From the NCBI GenBank assembly GCA_001414485.1, contig LLEY01000052.1, positions 1 through 64,000 of the forward strand: a stretch of DNA of 64,000 nt. Direction: 5' to 3'. Source of the stretch: Calycina herbarum. Lineage: Eukaryota; Ascomycota; Leotiomycetes; Helotiales; Pezizellaceae. A model generated the notes under the pieces. It was given only the letters and a program-made list of their open reading frames with translations. It ran no database searches and was not told the origin of the DNA. Position numbers and translations under genes: made by a program. Position 1 is the stretch's first letter. Every line of letters begins with the position of its first letter. Below are positions 11,873-24,440 of the stretch, in pieces.

Positions 11873-14661
11873 ATGGCGCATGATGTTTACTGCGCCCTCT
11901 GCGCTGGCCCCCTTCGAGAGTGTGAGATCGCAAAGAAGTCTCGTGGTTCTGCCCTCCGTACAGCTGCATCAGAAGCCGTTGACGACAAGAAGGACAATAT
12001 TGATCTCGAAGATCAATTTCGAAACGACGATGCTTATTGGGGATATGACCCGGAAATTGCCAATGAAGAGTCGAGTCGCTGGACATCTTCATTGCACGTT
12101 CTCGGATTCAACGCGGGTTCTGAGGGGACAAGCAAGCAAGTGATACCTCTACTTTATGATATAAGAAGGTTCCAGTTCGTAATATATAAAGCAGCTAACA
12201 TAAAGCACTAGCGCGTACGTGAGTGGCCCAGGGACTTATTCAACTGATTTCGGTGAGGCAAATTTTGAGCCGCCTGAGGAGGATGATCCAAATTATCCTC
12301 AAAATATCGGTGACGAGGGTCCCTGCTATTTCGAGTATGGAGATGCCAACACCGATAAAATTTTATTTCCGTTTCATTGGTGCTGCTACGAAATACTTGA
12401 CAGAGTTATGAATGGAACAGAAGAAGCTCCACAAATCGACAAGGACCTATTGTACCTTTCAATGCAGGGCTTAGTCGAATCGGGTCGGCAAAATCGTCTC
12501 AGTCTAAACTATGGCGACCCCTCTCCTCAGAGTGACCAATATTGGGAATCAAAACCCGGGGAAGAATATTTCGTGGCTCATCCAATGAAGCGAATTCCTT
12601 CCTTCTCCTTGCCAACAAATTTCAAGACCTCATCATCCAGCCATGACCTCAGTCCACATGTTAGATATGATCCATTCACGACCACTCCACTAGAAATCAT
12701 CTACCAAATAGTGTACAGTCTGCCGCCCAAGTCTCTGATCAATCTCATGAAAGCTTCCTGGTCAATAAATATAGCTTTACGGCAAGGTTCCAATTTCTGG
12801 TTTGAATATATCAAGCGGAACATGGGATGGTTTTTGGAGTTGCACGACAATTTGGAATCAATAGGACCAAACACCATGGAGATGCTGCATGGTAAGAATA
12901 TCAAAGGGTTGTTTCTCTGGGCGGACAAGATAACCACGCCAGAATTTGGATTGTCTGGTTGGAGTATGGGGCTTGCGAATCGAAGGCGTATATGGCAGGC
13001 ATGCGAAGATCTAAAAGAAACATATATTTCCAAATGGAACAAAATGAATCAAGAGCACGAGCTTGGATTCATCGAAGGCATGATTCAAGCACGATCTGGC
13101 TGTTTAGCTATACCACTGGTGTCATATCCATTAGGAACCCGAGTACCAAATGTACCATATACTTCAGGGGCCATTGCGGATAACATAACAACGTATTGGA
13201 TTCGATCTTGGTCAGATTTATCTATGGAAAATGTCTTCGAGGTGTATTGGGATACCGATGGGATCATGGTAGGAATCTCACTTACAACAGATGGGGAAGT
13301 CCGACAGTTTGGGGAAAGTGGTTGCAACGTAGAATTCTCGAAGGAATCCCTACTCATTGCTGAATCCGATTGGATCACGGGTCTCATTCTTCATATTCCA
13401 CGCGTCGAATTGTGTAACTATAGTCGTGGTTCAACTTGGACTTCTGTCAAGGGCCTCACTGTGGGTTTACCCTTCTCTTCTCTTGTTAAATAATCATATA
13501 AGCTGACGGCTATTTAGGTCATCCATGAATCTGGACTAAAGTCTCAATTGGGCGTTACAGACAAAAATTACATGAAAAGGCCCTTGTTGGTATCACCTGG
13601 ATCGTACATTGTTGGATTGAGAGGTCAAAGCGGTGTAAGTAATACTCCTTCTCTACGAGACAGACTTCTAACTGCTACAGCCATCTCCAGCGACAACCTT
13701 TTCACACGAGGCGGGAAAAACTACCATCAATCGTATTGGCCTTCTTCAAGCTGACCGCCCAAATCCCGATGATTACTCTTTTATCGATGAATACGAGGAC
13801 TTTGCCATTAGTTTCCCAGAGTCCAAACAAGATTTTGAGAAATATCTTTGGAGAGATGACTGTAGCAGCATTCTTGGCAGACCAATATGGGAGCAACCAC
13901 GTCTTCGACAAGTCGATAAACCAGAAATAGTTTCCGAGATGGCTCACCCCGATATGATACCACACGAAGCTCTTATTTGGGCGAAAGATGATCATGAACT
14001 CCGAAGCCTTAAACGTATATCTGCCTATCTTATTCCAGGTGATTGTATGCGTTCTGAGAGGAATGGAGAAGAAATCACCTTTAGAGATCCCCAACTCTGC
14101 GGTCTCAGAGCCGAATTTCATAATGGAATTCTACCGCGAGTCATTGGTGCAAGCGAAGAAGAAGGCAGAACTGGCGAGCGGAAGGGAGAATATAGTCATT
14201 TTGATATTGATGGACCAGATGGAGAGCTTGTGGATGACGTCTGTATCGATGAGTATTCAGCTGTGAGGGTAAATTTTCACTGCAATAAAATTAGAATTCG
14301 AGGGCTAATCAAGAGTATATTTAGCTCCGTACAAACAATGGGCAAGAGATAATCTGGGCGCTACCAAGAGATAATGAGCACAAGTATTCCACTTGGACCC
14401 CTCTCGAAAAAGAGGAAGGTGAGACTGTTATTGGTCTTCTTATGACCTTTGCTAAAGGTGGCAACTACATTGACAAAAGCCATCGTGTAAGTGCCTTTCC
14501 CTTTTCCCTCCTTGAGCGGTAAGTCGGGTCTAACTGTGCAACAACAGAATACCTCATCAACTTCCATTGCGGCGTTATTCATGCCGCTTGGGGAGAATCA
14601 AGAGAATCAAGAAAATCAAGAGAATCAAGAGAATGGAGACACGGCTTCGTCTCTCTCTTAG
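11873..14661 (+). CDS. F-box domain protein, six exons
   Basis: Probable substrate adaptor of an SCF ubiquitin ligase. The model has exons 11873-12135, 12212-13460, 13518-13634, 13681-14268, 14325-14486 and 14548-14661, encoding 830 residues. The start MAHDVYCALCAGPL carries a small Cys cluster (C7, C10, C17) recurrent in this fungal family. The F-box lies at about residues 241-290 (TTPLEIIYQIVYSLPPKSLI). The C-terminal domain carries conserved-looking blocks such as HFDIDGPDGELVDDVCIDEY before the fifth exon. Introns 2-5 are canonical GT-AG and all fall in phase 0. Intron 1 only restores frame if a GC-AG donor at 12136 is used. The last exon ends in a short Asn/Gln/Glu repeat. The target protein cannot be told from sequence. 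Confidence 0.85.
12136..12211 (+). other. GC-AG intron 1 of F-box gene
   Basis: The obvious GT donor at 12140 (GTGATA) leaves the two exons one base out of frame. A GC donor at 12136 reads GCAAGT, the usual GC-AG consensus. With the CTAAC branch site near 12195 and the acceptor CACTAG ending at 12211 it joins GTSN to AYVSGPG in frame. The 76-nt length is normal for fungi. Confidence 0.7.
14592..14634 (+). repeat. 9-bp coding minisatellite (Gln-Glu-Asn units)
   Basis: Four to five copies of GAGAATCAA, one with a G-to-A change, lie in the last exon of the F-box gene. They encode ENQ repeats just before the C-terminus GDTASSLS. Confidence 0.85.
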
Positions 14662-15152
14662 ATTCTTGACTTCCTTATCTAGAAGACGAAAACAAACTAT
14701 AGATATGTAAGGAGGCATAAATTCGATTAAATCGCTGTTATATAATTTGTAAGGAGTTGTTACACCCTGGTCATGCAAATCCTGCGCCCTCTCTCCCTCT
14801 CACTTGTCGACTGTTCATACAAATGCTGCATAGAAATTTGAAATTCTATAATTTTCCCGTTTCGCCTCATGAGAATGTGCCCAAAAAGTGTAACAGCTTC
14901 GCCGACCCCGGCTTGACAGGGATGGTGTTGACACGTAGCCTGGCAATGTCACTCTTTTCCTCAATTCGCTCTCACTGGTTCTATTATGTATTTACAAACA
15001 TTCATTGACGAGATAGGACACTTCTCGTGTAAACGATCAGGTCTTGTCAGACGAACGTAGCGTTAATTTTAAAGAATTTATATTCAAGGTCACTTCCCTA
15101 CATCGTTATTATTGAGATGGAATTATAGTGAGTGAGGAGAATAAGTATATCT

Positions 15153-15180
15153 TCGACAGCAGATAAGGAATCGACAACAA
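15153..15180 (+). repeat. Paired TCGACARYAA motif, 18-bp period
   Basis: Half-sites TCGACAGCAG and TCGACAACAA start at 15153 and 15171. The spacer resembles that of the pair at 26918. Confidence 0.6.
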
Positions 15181-16522
15181 GTGTAGCTAGTGTTCGTCGA
15201 ATAAGTAAATGGTAACTTCTTTCAAGGTAAATATTAGTATTCAGTGAGAAGTAAACACTTGAAGCCCTTTAAATCATCTAGCTTCTTCATTTCTCAACTG
15301 AATCTCGTCGGATAGGGAGTATTGGACTTGCTTTCTTTCTGGATATTTTGTGGATTCGCCACCGGATAGACGAAGTGAGGTAGTGCCCCCTTGCCACAAA
15401 TTTCCAAATATCTCTCAAATAAAACTTCAAGACCTTAACCACTCACTTACCGAGATGTTATATGAGAATGGGGCACTTTTAATGCCTTACTAAGACACTA
15501 AGAACTTTGCCGACTCCTTGTGTCAAGGCCTTCTTGGTCATATGGTAGTAATGCTCTTTTTGCGCTTCCACTTTTTTGTTTGCTATAGGAAATTACCTTC
15601 AAAACCCACAGATTGGGCGTACTATAGAGACTAGCAGATCCCAAAATGGAGACTTCGGAAGAGTTTGATAGAGAGACACAAAGTTACGATTTGCCAGTTG
15701 CACGAATTGGAACCTAACCCAAATTGGTTTGTAGATGAAGGTTAATGGCTCTTCGGGTTGAGGATGGCGCTGCCCCACCGTCTTCAAAATGGATTGTGGG
15801 TGTCAAATTCTAGACAGCAATAAATTAATAAACAGTAAGAATCTTCTCTCAGCTCCTTAAAGTCTCTAGGTTCATCTTTAAAGTTCTAGGTTACATATTA
15901 ACCCCAGAGGCGCATTGAAATCTAAGGAACTATTTTATAAACAGAAAACGAGGCCATCAAGTTAGGAAAGGCCTCTGCCGCATCTAGCTTCTTCTTCTAT
16001 ACCCCATGCTTTTATTTACCCAGTAGCATGCCTGGTTTTATATTGTTAACATGCCCACTTGCTTTCAGATAAACATGCTAATTTTGCACATGGTCATTCT
16101 TTTTGAGGGGATCTTGAATTATTCGAAAGCTTTGGCAAACAAGCTCCCTCGAATGGCCCACGTTTCCACTATAACAGAGGCTGTTCTAAACTTCTCCTTA
16201 CATACATTACGTTATACTTCACAGAGAGTAGGAATCATTCTCATATTTTCATTATTCTCTGTTAGACTTTTTCATAGTCTCAAGCCCCGTTGGAAAAGTT
16301 TAACACTCTTCTCTCATGCAATATAACATGAATCAAGACATTCTCTTCAAATTTTACCTTTACAGGTGCACTGCCAGAGGCTGTATGGCGCTTACTAGAG
16401 GTGACAAATAGCAATGTGAATTTAAAACAGGTAACTTGTATCGCTCAGACAAAAGGGCGTAGTCAGAATGACAGCATTGCTATCAATACTTGAGTCTTCA
16501 TAGACCAGTTTCCTATCAAGAA

Positions 16523-16550
16523 TCGACACTACTCTCATTTTCGACAGCAA
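16523..16550 (+). repeat. Paired TCGACARYAA motif, 18-bp period
   Basis: Half-sites TCGACACTAC and TCGACAGCAA start at 16523 and 16541. Confidence 0.6.
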
Positions 16551-17004
16551 AAGCAACATTATTATTCTAAAAACGTTTGGAAAATGAAACAATCCCTAAT
16601 ATAACTGTCGGATTCCAAGGCTTTTACAATTGAGAATCAATTTGTGCTTAAATATCCAAATGTCACTATAGCAGGCGCGTAGATTTAACAACATAGCTGG
16701 TTCTTTGGCTGATGCTTCATAGTCTTTAGCAAAATATCTTCCTAACAGAAATCAACCTTTATGTAGCCATCATCGGAAATAATTGAATAGTAATCTAGCT
16801 TGGTTCAAGCGAGATTTTACATTTCAAAGCTGAATACTCGATACACCACGAAACTCTTGACGAGATATTCTAAGAGAAAACAACTTTATAGATTCTAAAG
16901 AGAGAGATCAAGGAAAGGCAACTCCTCATGTGAGTACTTCTAGAGTCCTACTTGATCGTGCTCGAAGAAGTAATTAAGAGTACCAATTAACTTAATTAAC
17001 CTAG

Positions 17005-17173
17005 TGTTGGTATAACTTGGTCATACATCTGTTTGGTTGTATATACGTATTGTATTCTCTATGACTATTCTAGGTACACGAAGTACAACTATTTATGCTT
17101 AAGCTAGCGTGATGCTAGCGTCCTAATCACGTGGATGGATATGACTCATAAGTCATTCACCTATATAACGACA
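17005..17173 (+). mobile_element. Solo LTR, copy 1 (169 bp)
   Basis: The element starts TGTTGGTATAAC and ends TATAACGACA, giving TG...CA termini with a short inverted end (TGTTG/CGACA). It is flanked by a perfect 5-bp target duplication, CCTAG (17000-17004 and 17174-17178). It is closely similar along its whole length to 25127-25296. Size, ends and duplication fit a solo LTR or a very small TRIM-type retroelement. No internal coding region is present. Superfamily cannot be assigned from the LTR alone. Confidence 0.85.
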
Positions 17174-17368
17174 CCTAGAGAGTGATAATTCTCCACCATT
17201 TGTACTCTAAGCAAAGGTTCGACATGGGTTACTATTGAATATGTAAATATGCGGAATGAAAGCCTATCAACCCTCCTCTTAATCTAGAAGAAAGAAAGAA
17301 ACAGTAGACAAGGGATTTGAGAATCTCCGTCTTATCAAATCCAAAGCATACAGCTAACTGTTAATAAA

Positions 17369-17396
17369 ACGAAAGTAAGATCTTGTTCGACAGCAA
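17369..17396 (+). repeat. Paired TCGACARYAA motif, first half diverged
   Basis: ACGAAAGTAA at 17369 and TCGACAGCAA at 17387, 18 bp apart. The first half is a weak match. Confidence 0.45.
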
Positions 17397-18079
17397 TCAA
17401 CCGGTTTCGAAACCTGAAATAACTGCAACACAGTCATTGAGTATACTCTGAGTAGTATAATTTCCCTCTCCCCAACTGTCTTCTCCCATTCTCTCTCCCA
17501 TTCCCAGCTCAACTTTCCAGTGAACAGAAACGTGAGAATACTCGCAAGGCACGTTTTATCGCTTTACAGTAAAATCCATTTCCAGTTCACTGAAGCTTAT
17601 TTTTATACTACTCCTTATGAAGAATCACTAAAACCTTTTCATAACAAAGGCTCAGAAATACCACAAGCGCGTTGAAACCGTTCCTCGCATTTTTATTTGG
17701 GGCTATGGATCTTTAAAAGAAGGAGATGAAGTTCAAAAAAGAGAAAGCAAACAAGCTCTTAAGTTGATCGACTTTTTTTTGAAACTCGCATCTTCTAATT
17801 TGTAAACTTCCAAACTTCCAGACACGCCCGTTCAAAACAGCTCAAGAGAATCTCACGAAAGTATCCTGAGTTATCTTATAATGCAGAAGCTGACAATCAA
17901 TATAAATATCCCAAGGATGCATGGAAAGAGCAACGCACACAGGGGGCGGACTAGAGCTGGAGATCATCGTGGGAAGAAGAGTAACAAGATAGACAACATA
18001 CTAAACTTACTTCATACTCCATCCATTCTATTCTTATCCTCTATCTCGAGCTCTATTCCCAGAAAGGAAACAAAGAGAA

Positions 18080-18107
18080 TCGACAATACCCAGAATTTCG
18101 ACAGCAA
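18080..18107 (+). repeat. Paired TCGACARYAA motif, 18-bp period
   Basis: TCGACAATAC at 18080 and TCGACAGCAA at 18098. Confidence 0.6.
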
Positions 18108-18882
18108 ATAGCCTCTTTTGCAATTCAGTAAAGCATGTTTATTCTTCCCAGGCATCGAACCGTAAAGTTATTAAAGAGCTAGAGCTCTTAATTCTAGAAA
18201 TATTACAAGTAATAGTTAAGACTAGAATACTAATCTAGAAGAGAAACTCGTCAGCTTCTTGTCGATTTCGCCGTCTTTCTCGCGTTTTTCTTAAGCTTGT
18301 ATTCATCACCAAGGAAAATGGCTAGCGAGAAAACCGAGTTGGTGATGTTCCCATCCAACTTTTTTCCGCGTCTGGATTTAGGTATATTTTGGTTTTCGTG
18401 ATATCTGGAAAACCTCTCATTATTTTCCAGTTGAAATAGGAGTCAAAGAAAACGACACACACGAAATCCCCGAGCAAGTCCGATTCCCATCATTTTCACA
18501 AAGACCAAAATAGCACAAAGGAATAAATCAATAATCACAACAAAAGAAAACAAGGACCTATCAGAAGGGGAAGTTGACTTAGTGCCGAAGAAGAGTAGTA
18601 AATGTGTAAAGTACAATGAAATACAAACAGCCTCGGTAACAAGATTGTAAATATTCCTTCATCTCATTAATGAATAAAAAAGCTATGTCAAGGTCAACAT
18701 AAATATCCCCCAGCCCGACCCCTCCTAAAAACCGTGAGGACCACGAGGAGCAGATGCAGTTTATGCAGGTGTGTTGTTTCCAACAGCTACTCTCACCAGA
18801 ACTCATCCTAACCCATGCGTCGCAAATAACATGCCAGAAAATAATATCCAGCGCCTATTTCCCACGGCTACTGTTACAAATC

Positions 18883-18905
18883 CAAAACAAACAAACAAAC
18901 AAACA
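18883..18905 (+). repeat. AAAC microsatellite
   Basis: Five tandem AAAC units in non-coding DNA. Confidence 0.85.
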
Positions 18906-18917
18906 CAAGAAACAAAT

Positions 18918-18945
18918 TCAACAACAAAAATACTTTCGACAGCAA
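18918..18945 (+). repeat. Paired TCGACARYAA motif, 18-bp period
   Basis: TCAACAACAA at 18918 and TCGACAGCAA at 18936. Confidence 0.55.
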
Positions 18946-21900
18946 TTCAAAATTATCCTCCTCCAAAACCCATCTTAGTTCGGTATCTAGAAACACGCAG
19001 AGAATACCTTCTCTCCTAGTAATATATCCTCCCGTCTTTACTCCCCAAAATTCCTCAGTCAGCTCTTCCTTCCCAGAGAATGCTGGCGGAAAAAGGTGCT
19101 CCCTTATGCTAACCTGTTGAAGGAGGTCTTCTTCAGTTCATCTCGGATTTTCAAACTACCACCACGGGTATTCCATGAGGAGTTGTGCGAGCTCTAGGTT
19201 AGTGCAATTTTTTTATTAAAAAAAATCGGTCGCATTATAAGACATTTCTAAAAATAAAAATAAAGATTTAAGAATCCTCAATCTCCTGCAATTCCTAGAG
19301 ATCTCAAATAAAAAACTCAAGAAACAAGCCAAAAGCTATAAACGGAAACAATACCCTTTCAGAAGCAGATTCAACACAGGCTAAGGGAAAAACAAAATCA
19401 ATAGACCACCACACCAAGCCCAAGCCCAAGCCCTCACCTCTTCACCGAATATATGCACTAAACAACTCAGCTCAGCCTCAAAAAGTAGTTTGAACCCTAA
19501 AACTCACCTAAACTTACAAGCCACAAACGCCACAACGCCACTCCACCCACCCCGCGGCAAAACTCGTAAAACATAAAGCTAAACCTCCCCATCCCATCTC
19601 ACAACATAAAAGTTACAAACATACGGACATACGGTAGGAAAATAACCATAATCTCTCATCAAATAAACCCGGAAAAGCAAAGGAAAATTACCTACAGTGG
19701 CGAAAAACCAGCATCTAAACACAAGACTTCGATAGGGTACACAGGCTCAGAAGGTAACGATGCATGTCCCATCTCAAACACGCCAAGGATCCGATGTGCG
19801 ATCCTTCGTTAATTCTCCACCTTGCTTTGCACCTTTGGATTTTGGAAATGAAGAAGGGGATTTTGACAAGGCATTGTGATTTTGATTGAGTGAGGAGGAG
19901 GGGTGGAAAGTTTAATTTTTTGGATTCGTGAATGGATGCTGAAAGAAGTGTGAATGGTGGGAGCGTGAATGGAAGAGTTGGTTGTTGTGGTACTGGTGAT
20001 TGGAAGGCGCTGAGGAGGCAGGGAGCTGGTGAGAAGGAGACAACGGACGTTGGGTGAAGGGACTCCCTCTCCTTCTCTAAATCTGAATCTGAATCTTCCC
20101 TGGAAGCGATTGATCTTCATCGATACGAAAGAATTGAAAATCGAAATCCATCAAACCCCCACAGATAAGCAAGAAAAAAATCATCATCATCATCATGACG
20201 GTCCTCATCGACAATCTTTCAACAAGATCACCAACATCAAATCTCCGTCCTCAACAACCCCTCAATCCCAAGGAGGGGGCTCTCTTCATCTAATTATACA
20301 AATTTCATCCGTCCTCTCCTATGCCTCCCTACGTATAATTTTTTTAAGTAAGCACAAGGGTGCGATCGGGGTAATACAATCATCGTGTGTTTTTGGTGCA
20401 GACGAGGGAAGAGATGAGACAATTCCTGAAACCGCATGCCCCTTTTCCCCTAATTTCCTAATGGGGAATGTTAGGGATTTTGCCGACCGAGACAAGACAT
20501 TTGATTCATTTCGGTTGGATTCCTCACGATGAGATTGAGATTGAGGATTGCTGGTGTTGATTGTTGATGAGGAAACAACTGTGAATGTGATGTAGCTCGT
20601 GAATTTAAATCAATGCGATGGCACGATGGTAACGTTGAATTTGGCTTTAGCTGCGAGTAGACTACAGTGGTAGAGTGGACTTTTGGTGGAGAGATGGAGA
20701 CCTTCGTACTCGGTATCTACCGATTCTGGAATTGCCCCTCCCAGAAAGAGCCGCTGAGAGCGCGATACGATATTTTGCCAGTCGTGTGAAGATATATTTC
20801 CACCAACACGAAGGAAATATTGTCATTCGGTGAAGAAGTCAATTTTCATCTCTTCGTTAACCTGACTAAGTTGTTCTAGAAATATCCCTCGTGTTGGATG
20901 GCTCCCTGGCACATCGTGTTGCTAAGAATACACAGCCCAATCTGACAAGGCCGCTAGTGCTGGCTATCCTAAACAGAGACCCCAGCCATCGCTACGGCCG
21001 CCAACAACGCCTCCGTGTCCTGAATGCGGAAATCTGCTGAATCGGTAGGTCCTCGTGTTGAACGATGTTGTGCACCATCCACAAAATGCTAGATAATGCG
21101 GTGGTCACCATATGGTACGAGGGTAGATAACACCAGGAAATCGTTTTAACAAAATCCGTAAGGAGTCAATATCTCTGGCGGGCCCGAAAACCCGAAGCTC
21201 GATGTCTCCATTGCCCCTCTCAATATTGAGCTGGAACGACCGTGTAGCCTGGTCAACGGGTGTGACCACTAAGGCTGCAGATGGGAGAGAATGGAACGGT
21301 CTGGAGAGACTTCTGTTTCACCGGCACTGGTCGCTGTTCCATACAGCGAGTTTGTTACTGTTACTGCCAACTTCAGCCCAGAAAGCCAAGAGGGGGGAAA
21401 TATAGGGGGGAAATATATAGGGAGGCGATGAGTAGTGGCGGTATGTCATGATGTTTGCGCATTAACTAATGCCACGATGAGCTTGCGCTGCCTGTACGTA
21501 CCAGGAACGAAGGATGAAGGTTACGGAAGTTGAGATGATCTCCCCTCGGTGTTGTGCTTCCTACAGGACTCTAGTGACCCCGTAACCTTACTCAGGAGCC
21601 TGTACCCTCCCTAAAAGACCCTTCGTACCTGCGTCAAGAGCTAAATTCGATCACTGAAGACTTGGGAGAGAAGCCTGGAGTGCAGGTGTCAAGTGCGCTT
21701 GACTGCTTGCGGTGGGTGGTTTACGGGTTCCTAGGGTGATCATCTCAGGGTCCTCCAGCCCCCTGTTTTTAACCTTCGCCCACAAACACGAGAAAGTCTA
21801 TTACCCTTCGGGGTAAGCGGGCGTAAATCACGAGCGATTGAATGGATGATTTTCCCAATAAAGGTGGAGATGTGGCTTGTCAAACCCCCTTGATTGGTCG

Positions 21901-22054
21901 AGAGATGCTCTGGCTGACCTCGCCGTGGATTCCTTGTCGTTGCTGGGGCTCCCAAGGCTGTGCTGAATTTGTATGGGGCACAGTCAGGAACAAACGCCTG
22001 CAGGGGCCTCCTTCTTTTGCTTATTATCTGTCTCGCCCTCCTCCTGCTCTCTCC

Positions 22055-22130
22055 TGACCCATTTAAACTCTCCTCCTCATCCCATCCTCTTGAACATCTC
22101 TCTCTCCAAAATCTGCTTTCTTGCTTTCTT
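22055..22130 (+). promoter_or_regulatory. CT-rich promoter segment of GH16 gene
   Basis: Pyrimidine-rich tracts about 170-250 bp upstream of the GH16 start codon, a common feature near transcription starts of well-expressed filamentous fungal genes. No clear TATA box was seen. Role inferred from position and composition only. Confidence 0.4.
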
Positions 22131-22304
22131 ACTTTTTAATACTCAAGAACCACATTCGCATCACTAAAGGATACCACACTCGTTTAGGTGCCTCGACTCT
22201 TCTTGTACTTACAATTACTACCGCAAAACAAAACACACGAAACACTTGTCCTTATAACAACATCACATAGAATACAAATCGAATACAAACGCGCAGCCTT
22301 CAAG

Positions 22305-23611
22305 ATGCGTTACTCACCTTCCGCCGCCGTGGTCATCTTCCTCTCTGGACTCGCATCCGCACAAACCTTCACAGACTGCGATCCTACCAAGAAGAGTACG
22401 TTCCCTAATCTCACCTCCCCCATCGAGCACCGCTAACAAACATCACAGCATGTCCTTCCAACCCAGGTCTCGGAGGATCATCCACCACAGATTTCACAAA
22501 GGGTACTAGCAAGGACTGGACATTAGCAGATGGAACAACCATGAGCTACGATCCAACCAACGGAGCCGTCTTCGAGATCAAGACCAAGACAAACGCCCCA
22601 ACCGTCGCCTTTTCAAAATACATCATGTTCGGAAAGGTCAGCGTCACCATGCAAGCCGCACCAGGTGCTGGTATCGTCAGCTCCTTCATTCTAGAATCCG
22701 CCGATCTGGATGAGATTGATTGGGAGTGGATCGGATCTGTCGACACCGAGGCGCAATCCAACTTCTTCGGAAAGGGCGACACCACAACCTACGATCGTGG
22801 AAAGGTCCACGCCATGTCCGGAGCCGTGTCAGGTTTCCACACCTATGAAATCGACTGGAACAAAGATACCACCACCTGGTCCATCGACGGAAAGCTCGTT
22901 CGAACACTCGCATACACCGACCCAGTCGCCCACGCAGGAGCCAACTACCCACAAACACCCATGAAGGTCAAGATGGGCTCCTGGGTTGGATGCGCTGATG
23001 CCGCCGCCGCCGCGGATCCAAAGACCAAGGGTACATGCGAGTGGGCCAAGGGACCTGCTGATTTCTCCAAGGCTCCTCTCAACATGTATGTCAAGTCCGT
23101 CACCATCCAAGATTACGGATGTGGAGGAGACTACACCTACAGCGATATGACCGGCTCCTACCAATCCATCAAGTCATCTGGAAAGTGTGATGGAAAGGCC
23201 AACACCGATGTCTCCTCCTCGGCCAAGGTTCCACAAATCACCGCCGGCGATCAAGTCTCCTCTGGTTCCGTCAAGGCCACTGAGAGCGCTTCTGCATCTG
23301 TCTCTCCATCTTCTTCCGGCTCAGCATCCGCTTCCGCAACTGCCTCTGTCACTGGTGGTGTTTTCGCCACTGCTAGCCCTAGCTCCAACGGATCTTCTCC
23401 AGCTGCAACTGGTGGATCTGCTGCCAACGGATCTAGTGGTTCGAACCAGACTACTCTCGCCACCACCTCCGCTAAGCCAACTGCGACTGCATCTGGTGCT
23501 GCAGCGAGCAATACCTCTTCGGCCGGAAATGCTGTTAAGCCTTCCAAGTATGGGGCTATTGATGTTGCGGTTATGGCTCTGGGGCTTGGTCTTGGGTACC
23601 TTGTCATGTAA
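22305..23611 (+). CDS. Crh-type GPI-anchored GH16 transglycosylase
   Basis: Cell-wall enzyme of the CRH1/UTR2/Crf1 group, which in the known family transfers chitin chains onto beta-glucan. Exons are 22305-22395 and 22449-23611, with a GTACGT donor and CACAG acceptor, encoding 417 residues. A signal peptide (about residues 1-19, ending LASAQ) leads to the GH16 fold. The catalytic motif DEIDWEW is at 118-124, with the nucleophile and acid/base glutamates E119 and E123. Cysteine-rich ends of the domain are present (TDCDP, TCEWAKG, YGCGGDY). A Ser/Ala/Thr-rich linker from about residue 280 and a hydrophobic C-terminus (AIDVAVMALGLGLGYLVM) indicate GPI anchoring. No lesions. It is isolated, with more than 5 kb empty on either side. 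Confidence 0.95.
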
Positions 23612-24385
23612 ATCTTTTGATACCAACAACTTTTCTTTTCGTTCATGTTATTGAATAGAAAGATTTTTTATTTTACTTTTAAAGTGTTCCTGGAAATCAA
23701 AACTTGCATGACTTGGGAATCTGGGAGCGACATTTGGGGTTGGGGGGGTTTTGTTTGTATTTTATTATATATTTTTGGTTGATATCCTTGGGAGCGACAT
23801 TTCTGTTTGTAGAGTAGAGGGTATCAAGTTGAGCTTTGCATCTGCATGGAGTTGGTGTTTTTTTATATTTGGGGGATGCTTTTGATGGTTAAAATCAATG
23901 ACTGCGCCGTTCGAGGCAAGGGGGGGGGGATGGATAGGATGAGTAAAAATGGTTTCTCCTCTGATGGAGAGACTTTAATACAAATGAGATTTTTACTAAA
24001 TACTTTACTTCTTCTCGTTGCTTGCGTGAATTGTTGTGATGCTTGTTGGTATTGTTTGGAATTGCGGTTTTAATGTTGATGGATGGTGGCTCTCCTCTTC
24101 CCATACATACCCTCTCATCTCACACTCCACCAACAACTCCCTCAAGATCTTAGGGCGAAAAAAGAAAGAAAAAACACGATGACAGAATATAAATCCTTCC
24201 TTTCTTCCTTCCTTCCTTCCTATCTCTTCGTCACTATCCCACTATCCAAATTACGCCAGTCCCGTGGTACATTGATACAAGCTGCGAATGTCATTCCTCT
24301 CTTCTGCTTATCCCTCTCTCTACCTCTACTATATTTTTATTTTTTATTTATTTTTTTTTAGGGCGAGGAGGTGGTGGTGGTGTTT

Positions 24386-24440
24386 CATTCTCTTTTCCTT
24401 CTCTTTTCCTTCTCTTTTTTCCTTCTCTTTTTTCCTCATG
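24386..24440 (+). repeat. TTTTCCTTCTC low-complexity repeat
   Basis: About five imperfect units of roughly 11 bp built from TTTTCCTTCTC, in pyrimidine-rich DNA. Confidence 0.7.

Larger units (their letters stand above)
14662..22304. other. 7.6-kb stretch with no supported gene
   Basis: Mostly AT-rich DNA without a supportable gene or tRNA. It holds one solo LTR (17005-17173), five pairs of the 18-bp-spaced TCGACARYAA motif, an AAAC microsatellite (18883-18905) and a CAT run (20181-20195). Frames of up to 167 codons near 19809-20532 are low-complexity and overlap on both strands, so I do not call them. From about 20.6 kb GC rises toward the GH16 gene, and 20.6-21.8 kb shows nothing I recognise. 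Confidence 0.5.

Noticed and set aside
12140..12211. Canonical GT-AG intron 1 for the F-box gene
   Set aside because: The GTGATA donor falls between codons while the acceptor needs two carried bases. The join is out of frame and no AG nearby repairs it.
17217..17230. GGTTCGACATGG as a tRNA B-box
   Set aside because: It does not match GGTTCRANYCC, and no acceptor stem or A-box is found around it. No tRNA gene was seen anywhere in the window.
20029..20532. 167-codon plus-strand frame and its antisense partner 19809-20120
   Set aside because: Low-complexity His/Thr/Ser runs from simple repeats on both strands, with no splice or family evidence.
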